NCBI RefSeq assembly: GCF_000227135.1
Contig: NC_018235.1
Span: forward strand, 124,001 to 188,000
Source of the DNA: Leishmania donovani
Taxonomy: Eukaryota; Euglenozoa; Kinetoplastea; Trypanosomatida; Trypanosomatidae
Length of the DNA stretch: 64,000 nucleotides
Direction of reading: 5' to 3'
Position 1 is the stretch's first letter; each line of letters begins with the position of its first letter. The notes beneath the pieces were generated by a model. The model had not been told where the DNA came from and ran no database searches. It saw only the letters and a list, made by a program, of their open reading frames with translations. The translations under genes and the position numbers were made by a program. This document shows positions 39,201-49,100 of the stretch, in pieces.

Positions 39201-40469
39201 GATGACCCACAGCAGCAGCAGCAGCAGCAAGCGAATGAGCCACCGCACAACACCACCGTGGACGTGAACAGCATGACGGCTGCGACGCAGCAGCTGCAGC
39301 GACAGCGTGCGGCAGTGCTGAAGCGCTACGCGAACCCGCAGCTCTTCGCGGCGGTCCTGCTCGCCTACGGCCACCATGATGAGGCCGTGAACGTCTTGCA
39401 GCACTGCGGCGATGTCGTGCTTGCTCACCTCCTCGTCCACACAGTGCCGCTGCGCGAGCAGGCGAGCATCGACACCGCCTTTCGGCTCTCGATGCTGCAG
39501 AGCGCGCGCCAGCAGAGGTGGGACACAGCGCTCGCCTGTGCTACACGTCAGTCGAACCCGTACGATGCCCTGGCCACGGTGCTCGCGCTTTTTCAAACGG
39601 CGCAGGGCAAGCAACTGGCGGGGAAGAGCACCGCGCCGTCGCTGACATCTGGCAACCTATCCACCTTGCAGGGCGTCAGCGAGCGCCTCAAGACTTTTTA
39701 CGAGCAGGTGCGGGGGGAGTGCGGAAAGCTGCAGCTGCCGCTCGACGCTGCGGCGATTCAGCAACGGCATGCGCATGACGGGCTGGCCTCGCAGAACCAG
39801 CTCGCTGCCATGGTGCTCATGGCGGACCCCTCCTCAGGTCCGATGACGGACGGCGCCATCCTGCAGAGCTTAAGTGGGTTTATGGAGAGTCTCCTGACCG
39901 TCGCACTGAAGGAGATCGATGGCGCGACCACTCCATTTTATCTGCGACAGGCGTACAACGTGTCGGCGTACGTGTCGCTGCCGTTCGAGACGCCGAGCAA
40001 GGCCGGGGGCAACGCCAGCGTCAGCCTGTCCGCGTCTGCCGTCATCTCCTCTATGACACCAGAGCACAAGCGCTTCCTGGCCCTGGTCTTCATCGTTGCG
40101 GCGCTTATGGCCGTGAAGGTGTATCGCTTTCCGAAGCTGCTGCAGAGCGCCTTCACCAAGGCGCGTGAGCTGGCCGCCGCCTCCGGCAGCGCGAGCCTTA
40201 GCACGATCCTCACCAACACGCAGGGTGCCCTTGGCACGTACTCGCCGCACTCGAAGGAGGTCGACTGCTCCTCCGTCGGCTGTGCGCTACCGGCGCTGTC
40301 GAGCGAGGGCCGACAGATCGTCTCTGTTCTCACCGGCGACCCCGTGTGCGGCGCCGTGCACGTGCTGGAGGACAGCTCCTCATTTATTTCGAAATCCGAG
40401 GCGCTCGCGTGGATGCTGTGCTCGCACTTTTCCCCGCTCGGGAGCGGAGCACGGCTGACAGCCGTATAG
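36258..40469 (+). CDS. WDR17: WDR17-family WD40 repeat protein
   Basis: A 1,403-aa protein from the ATG at 36258; the frame is open upstream only to a GTG at 36237. The first 750 or so residues form many WD40 repeats, clearest at the end: GHTDAVCDVAYN through SGSYDGTLRVWDL (about 614-648), GHADRVRSVAW through SGSADASIRLWDI (about 666-697), and RGHNADVVAISS (about 706). Their number and spacing suit two seven-blade propellers. After a linker comes an all-helical region with RLLEAADELLRVGQLEAHCN and EEWDRAIAASPAISRAYW (about 890-925). This combination, with the helical motif about weighing in-and-out cargo loss, is that of the WDR17 family. A Gln tract lies near residue 985. WDR17 function is poorly known, and proposals link it to ciliary or endomembrane coat-like complexes. 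The family call is good; cellular role is open. Confidence 0.9.
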   Translation: MALSPTAYVSPGCSAQCRQCVSAKPDSFAFASVQSISLYRVSTANVTIPTSASSTPAQAQQQHQSLETIAITDYPLVTLFGHGANAAIAAFSYNDDYMACLTPQNKQVLLWRLKDAETLTAKKITSTALSDAFKREGNPSTMCLAGRHHVLCGTNTGRLISLNTNLDNAEPRSVAIPPSQQRGNAQQPRSPLSPGNAYSVPAVAGPLSSLNPSGTSSAAAAAVESVECIVAATARPEAVACGTSDGTLCLLTLNASTGLLVTASLCPFPAKEKSDTVLDVNPLPVTSLAFEPTSAQYLAVGSQDGALALCDMNKNSIVQIFEVSKLPEKHISSIAWIPGEAGAFYTASTDSPVLRKWSVSSKSVVGSVSIMVMQQMPQQRSSGARGAADASDSADAEHSSSRIGIRSVACIDQTRVVVGLTNGSVKVYDVTQQRLECDIVTGHTDATLSCKLSKHDRDQAATGGVDGMIRVWNLRTLSQQYSIPVGPVMVHSVDWSPNGKHLIAALGSGEVVMYSTSTNRESWRTPVFSELVYRVCWAAGDSSLIAATSRSGVAVLSSKDGKVVRRYPATRGAFYGVDIEPAKSKMIAAGSHDHRIYVYNLSSSSEHPVHVLAGHTDAVCDVAYNPTALNYLLSGSYDGTLRVWDLSSNDAHTISVSSRALKGHADRVRSVAWCSLAPYLVISGSADASIRLWDIRNGVAITTVRGHNADVVAISSHVDRPLTFLSAARDSTLVAWSVALLRQVYLDAALGTLENCIVADPSSLMGVAASSVTVSQVAGAAVQRLAKELAECASRPAERLQKLVSFFESPNGAAEVAEMALCAVDPAAYQVAVAEGKTAATGLVVPARSLAEAARAHATYTNERAHSKSVNAAGPSYRKQRLLEAADELLRVGQLEAHCNVLMEAEEWDRAIAASPAISRAYWRSVCQKAAEAMEAAGDARAVAYYIIGEHAHKAAQLLTRLSQRHYDAATVVCQTCPQVADDPQQQQQQQANEPPHNTTVDVNSMTAATQQLQRQRAAVLKRYANPQLFAAVLLAYGHHDEAVNVLQHCGDVVLAHLLVHTVPLREQASIDTAFRLSMLQSARQQRWDTALACATRQSNPYDALATVLALFQTAQGKQLAGKSTAPSLTSGNLSTLQGVSERLKTFYEQVRGECGKLQLPLDAAAIQQRHAHDGLASQNQLAAMVLMADPSSGPMTDGAILQSLSGFMESLLTVALKEIDGATTPFYLRQAYNVSAYVSLPFETPSKAGGNASVSLSASAVISSMTPEHKRFLALVFIVAALMAVKVYRFPKLLQSAFTKARELAAASGSASLSTILTNTQGALGTYSPHSKEVDCSSVGCALPALSSEGRQIVSVLTGDPVCGAVHVLEDSSSFISKSEALAWMLCSHFSPLGSGARLTAV

Positions 40470-40689
40470 ATATACACGTACGCAGAGACAAGATGTTGTC
40501 GTGTTGCCTCATCGAGTGGCGTCTCTGTGGGCACCCGCTTGCTTGTCCTGCGCGTGCGCGTGTGTGTGTGTGTGTGTGTGATGGGAAAGCGAGGGGAGTC
40601 CATATGGTAGAGACACGGACAGAGCGAGCGAGGAAGAAGTGGCAGAGGGGGATGCGCACACGCACGTGCGCGCCATCACCATCCTTTCT

Positions 40690-40717
40690 CCTCTCTTGTC
40701 GTGAGCGACAAGAGAGG
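40690..40717. repeat. Perfect 12-bp inverted repeat, 4-nt loop
   Basis: CCTCTCTTGTCG (40690-40701) and CGACAAGAGAGG (40706-40717) are exact reverse complements around TGAG. The element lies 221 nt past the stop of the WDR17-like gene, so it should be in its 3' UTR. No T-run follows, so it is not a bacterial-type terminator. Confidence 0.85.
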
Positions 40718-41320
40718 CACATGTGTCTGGTCTGACTTGCGTGTTGAGCAGGTCTTGTGCACTGCCCTCCAGCATGGTGTTTACAGACGCTCTCCTGTTG
40801 TCTTCCCGCCGAGGCAATGTGGAATGCATGCCTGCGTCTAATATATATACACGGGTGTACGGGTCGTGTTGCACGCGCGCGCTGCGTGAGCCCTCCTGTG
40901 TTCCCTCACGCATCTTTATGTTTCGGTTGCCTTTTTTTTTAGTGCCGCATGGATGCCGGTCTATCTCCTTAACCTCCACTACGACACACACACACACCTC
41001 ACTCTACACCCTCGCCGCCCCTTCCTATCGCTTCATCGCCCCCCTCCTTTCCACGAGTTCAGCGATGATGCTCTAGCCCGGGGCAGCGTCGCCGCGCCAC
41101 CTCCAAGCGCCTCCCAAAGGGACACCACCCAAGTGCCACACCGCGCAAGAGGAACGAAGGGCAGAAAAAGGAACGACGCGGGCGCAGAGCCGCTCATATT
41201 TGTGCTTCGTGTTTGAGGCTGCGGCGGTTTGGGGGAGGAGAAGGAGGAGAAAGGGTGCCGACGGCTCTGGACAGACGGAGCTGGAAGCAGTTCGCTGCGT
41301 GCGAACGTTGGACCGGAGGA

Positions 41321-41344
41321 GGGGTGGGGGGTGGGGGTGGGCGG
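41321..41344 (+). promoter_or_regulatory. G-quadruplex-forming motif
   Basis: Runs of four, six and five G followed by GGG and another GGG are separated by single T, T, T and C bases. Four or more G-tracts of at least three with 1-nt loops is the most stable class of G4 motif. It is on the sense strand, so the RNA could fold too. Confidence 0.75.
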
Positions 41345-41679
41345 GCTTGCGCCAATTTCGTCTCTTTATTCTTGCGTACATTATGCGTATGTGTGCGTGT
41401 GTATCTGTGCCTATCATCTCCTTGGTTGTGACTCGTACCAGTACGAACGTTGTTCGGCGTATCTGCATCTATCCCTTCCATCCGTTCCGCTGATACCGCC
41501 GTTACCTCGACCCTCCTGTGCGTTGTGCCTGCGTCTGCCACGCGTTGTTCTGTGTGCATTTGTACGTGTGTGTGTGTGTGTTTAGGTCCTTCTTGATGTA
41601 GCTGTACAAGCAACTAGGGTATATATATATATCTAGAGAGTGAGATGGGTGCATGCGCATACGTGTATCGATAGCGATA

Positions 41680-41729
41680 TCCATATCCATATACATATAG
41701 ATCTATATATAGATTTATATGGATATGGA
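41680..41729. repeat. AT-rich inverted repeat, 14-bp arms
   Basis: TCCATATCCATATA (41680-41693) and TATATGGATATGGA (41716-41729) are exact reverse complements. The 22-nt loop itself contains the palindrome ATATAGATCTATAT. The surrounding 110 bases are strongly AT-rich, in contrast to the GC-rich window. Confidence 0.85.
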
Positions 41730-42141
41730 CACACATGTGCGCATGCGGGGTATGGGTGTATTGGTTCATTCTCCCTGTGATCGCCTTTTTGTACCTTTCT
41801 GTTTCTTTTTTTTTATGGTGTGTTGCCCCGGTGTGTCTGTGTGACTGTGTGTGCCGATGAGAATGTCTCTGACCATAGACTTGATGACGTGGGTGATGGG
41901 GTGGATGCGGTGTGGTCTCGCTCGGCCACCCGTTGTGTGTTCTGTTCATCCACCCACCCACCACCTTCAACGCCGACCTATTCTCGCTCTCCCCGCGCCT
42001 TTCGAAGCCTCCTCGCATCCATCCCACTCCACCACGCCCCTCTGACCTCTGCGCCGCACCGAAAAGAGTGTCAGGGACGGGGCCGACGAGCACACGTGAC
42101 TTGAGTCGTATCAAGCCACCACAGCTGACCATTCTCTCTCG

Positions 42142-42160
42142 ATATATATATATATATATA
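42142..42160. repeat. (AT)n microsatellite
   Basis: Nine and a half AT units follow CTCTCTCG. AT repeats of this kind are rare in this GC-rich window and cluster in this one spacer and near 63600. Confidence 0.9.
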
Positions 42161-43108
42161 CAAGGAGCGAAAGCGAGCACCAATGACAGACGATGCGTAC
42201 GACGGCAACGACGGGAAGAGAGTGGGGACAGCAGCGCAGCAGCGAAACAACACGGAATGAAAAGGCGCTCGAGCCGATTGGTGTTGTCTTACGGCGCACG
42301 AGACATGCCATGTCAGTGTGGCTTGTGCGCACGCGCACTAGGGTCGAGTGTGCACCCCTTCGAAGCGACGCACGGTACAGATCAACGCATACACATACGG
42401 ATGACAAGAGCCCTTGCTTGTCTTTCATGTCTTTCTCCACCGTGAGCACACAGAAGGCTGGATGCGCACGCTCCCCGATTCGCTCAGCACAGGGTGATCC
42501 TGTTCGGGGTGGAGGGTGAGAGAGTGAAAAATCCGCTGCTGCGACACTGATGGGGCGAGTTGCACCAACGCAGCGCCCCTGCGCCACGATCGCCTCCTCT
42601 TCTTCCTTCCTGCTATACTCGGGTGTTTCTTCACTCTTGCCTCTCTCCGTGTCTGCTGCTTCGTTATTCCTCTTTCTTTTGGCTGCTACTGAAAACGCAC
42701 AACGCATACACGCCATCGTGGACCGCCCCTCATCCCACGCGCGCATCCTCGGTATGTGTGTGTGTGTGTGTGTATGCATCTGTCTGCCTGCCTGCCTGTC
42801 TCTCCTCCGCACATACGTAAGCTCGTACGCACACCTTGATTACAGAGCAGGAGGCGCTGTACCGACATCACACCAGCTCCGCGACGCCGGCACGGTACGT
42901 TGTACCTCTAAACACATACATAGCTAACTAGGCGCTTGCATACGCGTGCAGCGGATCGTACGGTGGAGTACGCGTGCCTGTGTGCGCACCTTCGCTTGAT
43001 TATTGTTTTTGCCTTGCTGTTTGCTTGCTCCCGCCACGTGGGCCTCTGCATACGAGGGAGGGGGAGGTGACGCACGCGCCCGCGGACTACGTCAGCACCG
43101 CTAACCTC

Positions 43109-43165
43109 ATCTCGTCCGTTCCTAACCCGCTTGTCGCCTTCCCTGTTGTGTAATCCGGTGACGAG
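43109..43165 (+). promoter_or_regulatory. Candidate spliced-leader acceptor close to the start of the 1,984-aa gene
   Basis: A pyrimidine-rich stretch (CTCATCTCGTCCGTTCCTAA onwards to 43150) leads to GACGAG with AG at 43164-43165, only 5 nt before the ATG at 43170. An upstream alternative is the AG at 43055-43056. Confidence 0.3.
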
Positions 43166-43169
43166 AGTC

Positions 43170-46100
43170 ATGTACAACTTCCATAAGCGGGCGGACGCCC
43201 CCACAAGAGTCGAGGGCGATGCCGGCGCGCATGGAGCAAACGATGGTCACGACGATGAACGGTCATCGGCGGGGCCGCAAGCGATGGCTGAAGATGACGG
43301 CCATGATGCGCAGAGGCAAGGGCGCGCCTACGGGCACAGCGCCGAGTCTCGTGTTGGCGACTACGCGGATGGGCTTGGTGCCCCTGTGGCGGGTAGTGGG
43401 GAGGGATACGGTGACTACGGCCAGGAGGATCCGGGCGGCTACGACATGACGTCGTACCCCGCTCAGGGAAGCGACAATCAGCAGCAGCAGCAGCAGCAGC
43501 AGGCGTACATGCAGCCCCAAGTGTACGGCCAAGGCGCCGAGGCCCGGGGAGAAGGGGAAGACGATGCGCCCATGTTTGCCGACTACCGCGGCCCCATAGA
43601 TGGCGAGCGGGCGGAGCGCTACAACCGCCGTCTGCAGCAGCAGAAACAGTACGACGACATCCCCATGCCGCCAGACGACGCGGATCCGCAAGAGGTGTTT
43701 ACCTACTACCGCAAGCTCATTGGGCTCGTGCACTTCGTGCCACCGCGGCACTGGCGCGAGATCCGCTTCGACCTGCCGGCGAACGTCGCGGAGCTGCGCC
43801 TCTACCCACAGCGCCGCGAGCGCGTGCAGGATCGTGAGCCGATCAGGCCTACCTCGTGTATCGCTATTTCGCTGAAGGGCATGCTGCCGGAGAACACGAC
43901 GCCCTCCGAGTACGCGGCGCAGATGGTGCAGTACATGTTCGACCTGCTGAACTACCAAAACGCCTCCACAGCCATCACGGAGCTGCGCTTCGTGAAGAAA
44001 GGAACAGAGCTGTTGCAGATGGTGGTGACGCTCGGCAAGGACGTACGGCTGGCGGGACGGGTTCTGACAGAACTGCAGGCCGCGGGCCTCCGCGCGTACT
44101 ACGGCAAGCCGGTCTTCGAGTTTCCGCCGAACGCAACCTTTCAGGTGGTCGACTACCGTCGCACCCTGCACGACGGCAAGGGCATCTCGGCTGAAGACGT
44201 CACATTCCTGCTGGAGCCGATTCGGCAGTACAACACCGTCGACATCAACGTCATCGAGGGCTACGAGCCCGGCGTCTTCTATGCGCCGGTGAAGCGGCCC
44301 GAAACGGTGTACTCGTTCCTGTGGAACTACTTCTGTTCCTACAAGTTCCAGTCTGACCTGTTCCGCCGCTACGGCGTGCTGGTGACCATGGCGCAGTGCC
44401 CGCACGAGTTCCTGCAGAAGGGCATCCCGTATCACATCCAGAAGCAGCAGCTGGAGGAGAAAATACGAGCAGAGCTGCAGCGCAAAGGCATGGAGAAGCG
44501 CGAGTACGATGGCAGCGGCGGTGGTGTCGGCGCTGGCGGCGTCGACGACGACGACGACTCTGACGATGGCATGAACGGCGGCGCCGACGAGGCGACCGGC
44601 GAAGGCCCACCGCCCGCGTGGGCCGCAAACGCCGCGGACGAGATCGACATCTTCGGGTCGAGCACCCCTGCCAGCCGCGTGCAAAAGAAGCAGCAGCAGC
44701 AGCAGCCCACCTCGGCGGCAGCGTCCGACCCGTTCGGGTATGGTTCCGGCAGCAGCAGAGCTGCCGCCACAGCCGCGGCAGCAGCGACGGCAAACACTGT
44801 CGCAACGGCCATCACCTTCGTCGACGAAGACGGTCTCGAGGATGTGGATGCACTGCTCCAGCAGTACAACGCCGTCACGGAGCCGCCACCGTCCGCAGGA
44901 AAGAAGAAAGAGGCTGCAGCGAAGGGGCGCAAGGGCAAGGAAACGACATCGGCGGCATCGGCAGCGACTGTGGACGGGGGGGCTGTCGGTGAGGATGGTG
45001 TCGCACTGTCGGACACCGGCCCCCAAGGTGGCGCATGCATCCTGCCTCCGCCGTCGGTGGAGGGGGCTGGCTGGGGTGGTGGTCACGGCAGCTACGGTGG
45101 TGACCCTTATGGTTCTCTGCCTGGGTATGCACCTGAGCAGGGCGCGCACGGGTATCCGCCGCCGCCACAGTACTACCCGTCTTCCGGCCCCTACGGCGGA
45201 GCTGGCCGTGGCGCGCCGCCAGAGTCGTACTACGACGGGTACCAGGGTGTTGCTCCCTTGCCACGCGCCGCCCCGTACCCGAGCGTTGCGCAGCGGTCCT
45301 CTTCGTCGTACGCCGCGCCGCCATATGCGTACAGAGACCGAAGTGCCATCAGCACAGCCGCCGACGCGCTGCCCGTCACCGCCGCCGGCGGCAGCGGCGC
45401 TCCGTCGGCGTACCCGCTGCTCGTGGACGAGGCAGATGATGAGCAAGACGTGATCCAGCATCCGCTGCCGCAGGAACAGCAGCAGCAGCAGCAGTCGTCG
45501 GCTTTGTGGTCGGGCGATGGCAGCGGCGGTGGCTATGGCAACTTGGACGGACAGCAGCCGCAGCAACTGCCGTCGTCCTCTCAGGCCATCGCGCCAGCCC
45601 CTCACGAGAAAGATATGCTTCTCTCGTGGTCTATGGATGAGGGGCTGGCGCACAGCTCGGGGCCTGGCTACGCGGCGACCGGGGTCTTCTCTCCACTACC
45701 GCCTCATCGCACTCAGCAGGGTCACGTCAACGCCTTCCTGCCGGAAGGCGAGGAGGTCGGCGGCATGCAGGGCTACGGCAGCAACTGGTCAGCCTTCAGC
45801 GACTCGCAGCAGCAGCAGCAGCAGCTCAACGCCTACGAAGCTGGTGCTGCTGTCGGAGGCGTTCTTGGGGACTACGACCCGACTTTACCCTCGTACTACG
45901 CAGGCGGCGACGGTAGCAGCTATCCGCCGCCACCCCCACAAGCAGCAGCGCCGTGGAGCCACGCCGACAGCAACAGCGGAGCACCGCTGAGGTATGGCGA
46001 GCCGATGCCGATGCCGGTGCCGATGCCCATGCCCATGCCGCCGCACGTGCGCGAAGCAGCAGAGATCGCGGCAGACTTAGAGGAGCGCATCCAGGCTGCC

Positions 46101-49100
46101 TTTCCCGCCACGTGGGCCACCGCGTCGGCCGCCTCGGCGCAGCCGTTCCTGTTAGACGGTGAGGTGCTCGAGGGTCAGGACCTGCAGAGCACCTCGGAGG
46201 AGTCGAACTGCGTGCTGGAGCACATCCCGGACGCAGCCGCGGCTGCCGTTGCGGATCTGCCCGCCCCAACGACAGAGATCGAGGAGCTGCTCAGTTTTCT
46301 GCAGCGCAACGTCAGCCTTGTTGGTCGCCTGCTCCATAAGACCACCACGACGACCGTCGAGCAGGCGGCCGAGGTCGCCGTTTTCCGCGCCCGCGTTGCA
46401 CGCGCGTTGCTGATTGGCGCCACAATGACTGTTGAAGAGTCGGGGTCGCCGGCGACCCCAGAGGCGATCCGCGCTGCGTGGGAGCGGCGTGCTGCTGACG
46501 GCGGCGAGGTGCCCGCCTCGCCTGCTGCGGCGAACGACGGCGAGGCAGGGGAGCCTGCGGAAGGGGAGGCGGCCCCTGCCGAGACGCAGTTGCCAGCCTT
46601 GCTCCCTTACCTGTTGCGCACCTCCGCGGGCGTCGACCTCGCGATGCTGCTAGCCTTTCACTACCCCCGCGCCTTCTCACGGCGTTTTCTGCCGTATGCC
46701 CCAGCGTACCTCTTCGACGAAAATGTCGTTCGAGTCGTGGTTGCAACAGCGCTGCGGCGTGACGCGCAGGCAGCCAACGTCCTCGTCCGACACGTACTGG
46801 CGCACTGGTGTCCGTTGGCGCAGTGGCTGCTGCGCGTCGCTCACCACAAAGCAGCGGAGAAGCGCAATGGCGGCGAGGCGAGTGCAGCCGTAGTGGCTGC
46901 GGGCGAAAGTGGCAGCACAACGGCCGCCATGAAGCATCTCGTGTCGTCCATCGGGAGCTCGATGGACACCGTTCTCGCCGCGCTCTCCCCGGCGCAGCGC
47001 GAGTTCTGCCGTGCCAGCAACGATGCGTGCAATTACGTGGACGCGTTTGCTGAAGCGATGCACGCAACTGGCGTCCATGACCCGGCGGAGGATAGTGGTG
47101 CGCTCCCCCTGCTCTGGGGCCCCGATGGGGCGCTCTATCGATCTCTGGTGCGTCTCTACGTGAACGCGGACGTGTGCGACGGCGCGAAGGTGGCGCTGCG
47201 GATGCTGTGCTGTGGCCGGTTCTCCTCGTCGGCGACGTCGACCTCTCTCGCCAGCGCCGAGGTGTGCCTGACGCGGGATCACTACTACTACTGCATCGTG
47301 TTGCTTTCCCGGTCGCATACAGCCCCGGTGCTGAGTCGTGAGATGGCCGCCTTCTGTGGTGCATTCCTGAAGCTGTTGGAGCTGCAGCACACGCGCTGGC
47401 AGCAGCAGCAGCAGCACCCGGCAACCGAGGGCGGCGGCAGCGCGACAAGGGCGCCCTCGGTCGGAGAGAAGGAAGCAGAGCAGCTCTTAGATACTGCCTT
47501 CAAGGCCATGCAGACGATCGACGTCTACACCACCTTGCGTGACGCGTACTTGGCCGTCGAGGTCCCCATCACCCGCTTCGAGTCCGTGCTTGCCCGCCTC
47601 AGCCCCGCCGAACCATCCGCGAAACTGCAGCTGCAGGTGCCGACGCTAGCAGAGTGGTACGATGGTAGCAACAGCAACAGCGGCAAGGGGAAGACCAACG
47701 CTGGTCAGCCGCCGCGCAAGCGCGGCACAGAGGCACCAGCGATTCCTAGCATCTTCTACTACCGAGCTCCGTCACGTCGCAACGCTCGGTGGAATCAACC
47801 GCAGCAACAGCAGCCGCAGGTGTCGCACGCGACATTGAACGCGTCCGGTGCCGGCGGCGGCAGCGGTCCGACGAGCATCGCGTCTCGATGGCGGCAAGAG
47901 TGGACGGCGGCCATGCGCACGTACCCTCCCTCGGGGGTCCCCTTCACCGCGTTGCCGGAGGGGTGGACGAGCCAACCCAGCCGCGAACACGGGCACTACT
48001 GCTTCACGCCCCCTGCGCCAGCGTCGTCGACGGACGGCGCAGCCGCCCCTGTCACCGCACCAACCTACAAGCATCCCATGGACGGCAAGGAGTACCCGGT
48101 CACCCCGCAAGCCCTCCTGCTGCAGGGGGCGGCCGCGGGTGGGAGTACCTCCAGTGTCACACTCGATCAGGTGCGCACCCGCGCCAACGCCATGCATGCG
48201 GAAGAGGCCGCGGCCATCGGGCTGCCACCACCGGCGGAGCTCACTGCCGCGGCCGCGGAGGCATGGGCATCGGATCAGCGCCGCCGCAATGTGTTCCTCG
48301 ACATCGCCACGATGGAGCTGCTGGGCATCAAGTACCGGCCATCGGGTCGCGCCCACACCGTAGCCGCGGACGCCGCCTCGACAAGTGGCGTGAAGCGCGG
48401 TCGCGACGCCGGTGCGACGGCACCGACGCCGGAGCAGCTGCAACAGCTGCTCGCCAAGGCAATTGCTAGGTCGTACCCCGCTGTAGGGGCGCCGTACCCG
48501 GTGGTCAGTCGCGGCTGGGCCGTTTACCTCAACTCCGCCCGCGGTCAGTATGGTTTCAAGGGCCCAAACAGCGGCCCGAGTCAGCCGCCGCTCTTTGTGC
48601 ACCCCAAGACGCGGAAGCACTACTTTGTATCGCCTCAGGCGTTTGCACAGCAGCGAAAGGTGAACCTCGACGTGGTGGCGCGTGATGCCGGAGTGGAGAA
48701 GAAGGACGTCGAGTCGTGGATGGCCGATCAGCGCATCCGGCACGCTGCGATCGATGCCGCGGTGGTGAAGCTGATACCGATCACATACAGCGACGTCGAC
48801 AAGGCGATGGAGGAGAACGCGGCGGTCGAAGTGGCCGGGGATAGCGCAGCAGCGCCGCCGGTGTCATCCTCGCGTGACCGGGACCACCAGAACCAGCACA
48901 CGTCGTCATCACGGCACCGCTCCGAGCGCGAGGGCCACGGCAGCAACAGCGGTCGAAAACGCCGACGCTACGAGGGCGGCGGTAGCGACGCCTCGCACAG
49001 CGATGATGACAAGCGCGAGAACGGCGACGGATCCCGCGGCCGTCGCCGCCGCCGTGACCGATCACCACGTCGGCGCGGCGGGAACGGCGGCGGCGGTGGT

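Larger units (their letters stand above)
40470..43169. other. Long intergenic spacer (2.7 kb) with hairpins, G4 motif and AT repeats
   Basis: This is the longest gap between intact adjacent genes. It holds (GT)n at 40560-40580, a perfect 12-bp hairpin (40690-40717), a G-quadruplex motif (41321-41344), (TA)n at 41620-41632 and 42142-42160, a 14-bp AT-rich hairpin (41680-41729), (GT)n at 42754-42773 and pyrimidine tracts. Open frames on either strand are short and low-complexity. A long 3' UTR of the WDR17-like mRNA is the likely content. Confidence 0.6.

Noticed and set aside
40470..43169. SIDER-type retroposon
   Set aside because: These elements are common in Leishmania 3' UTRs, but I could not recognise their signature by eye and will not claim one without a profile search.
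43263..45653. 796-codon open frame on the - strand
   Set aside because: It lies wholly antisense to the 1,984-aa gene. Its Arg/Leu/His-rich content and Leu runs are the mirror of CAG-rich sense codons. GC3-rich genes commonly produce such shadows.
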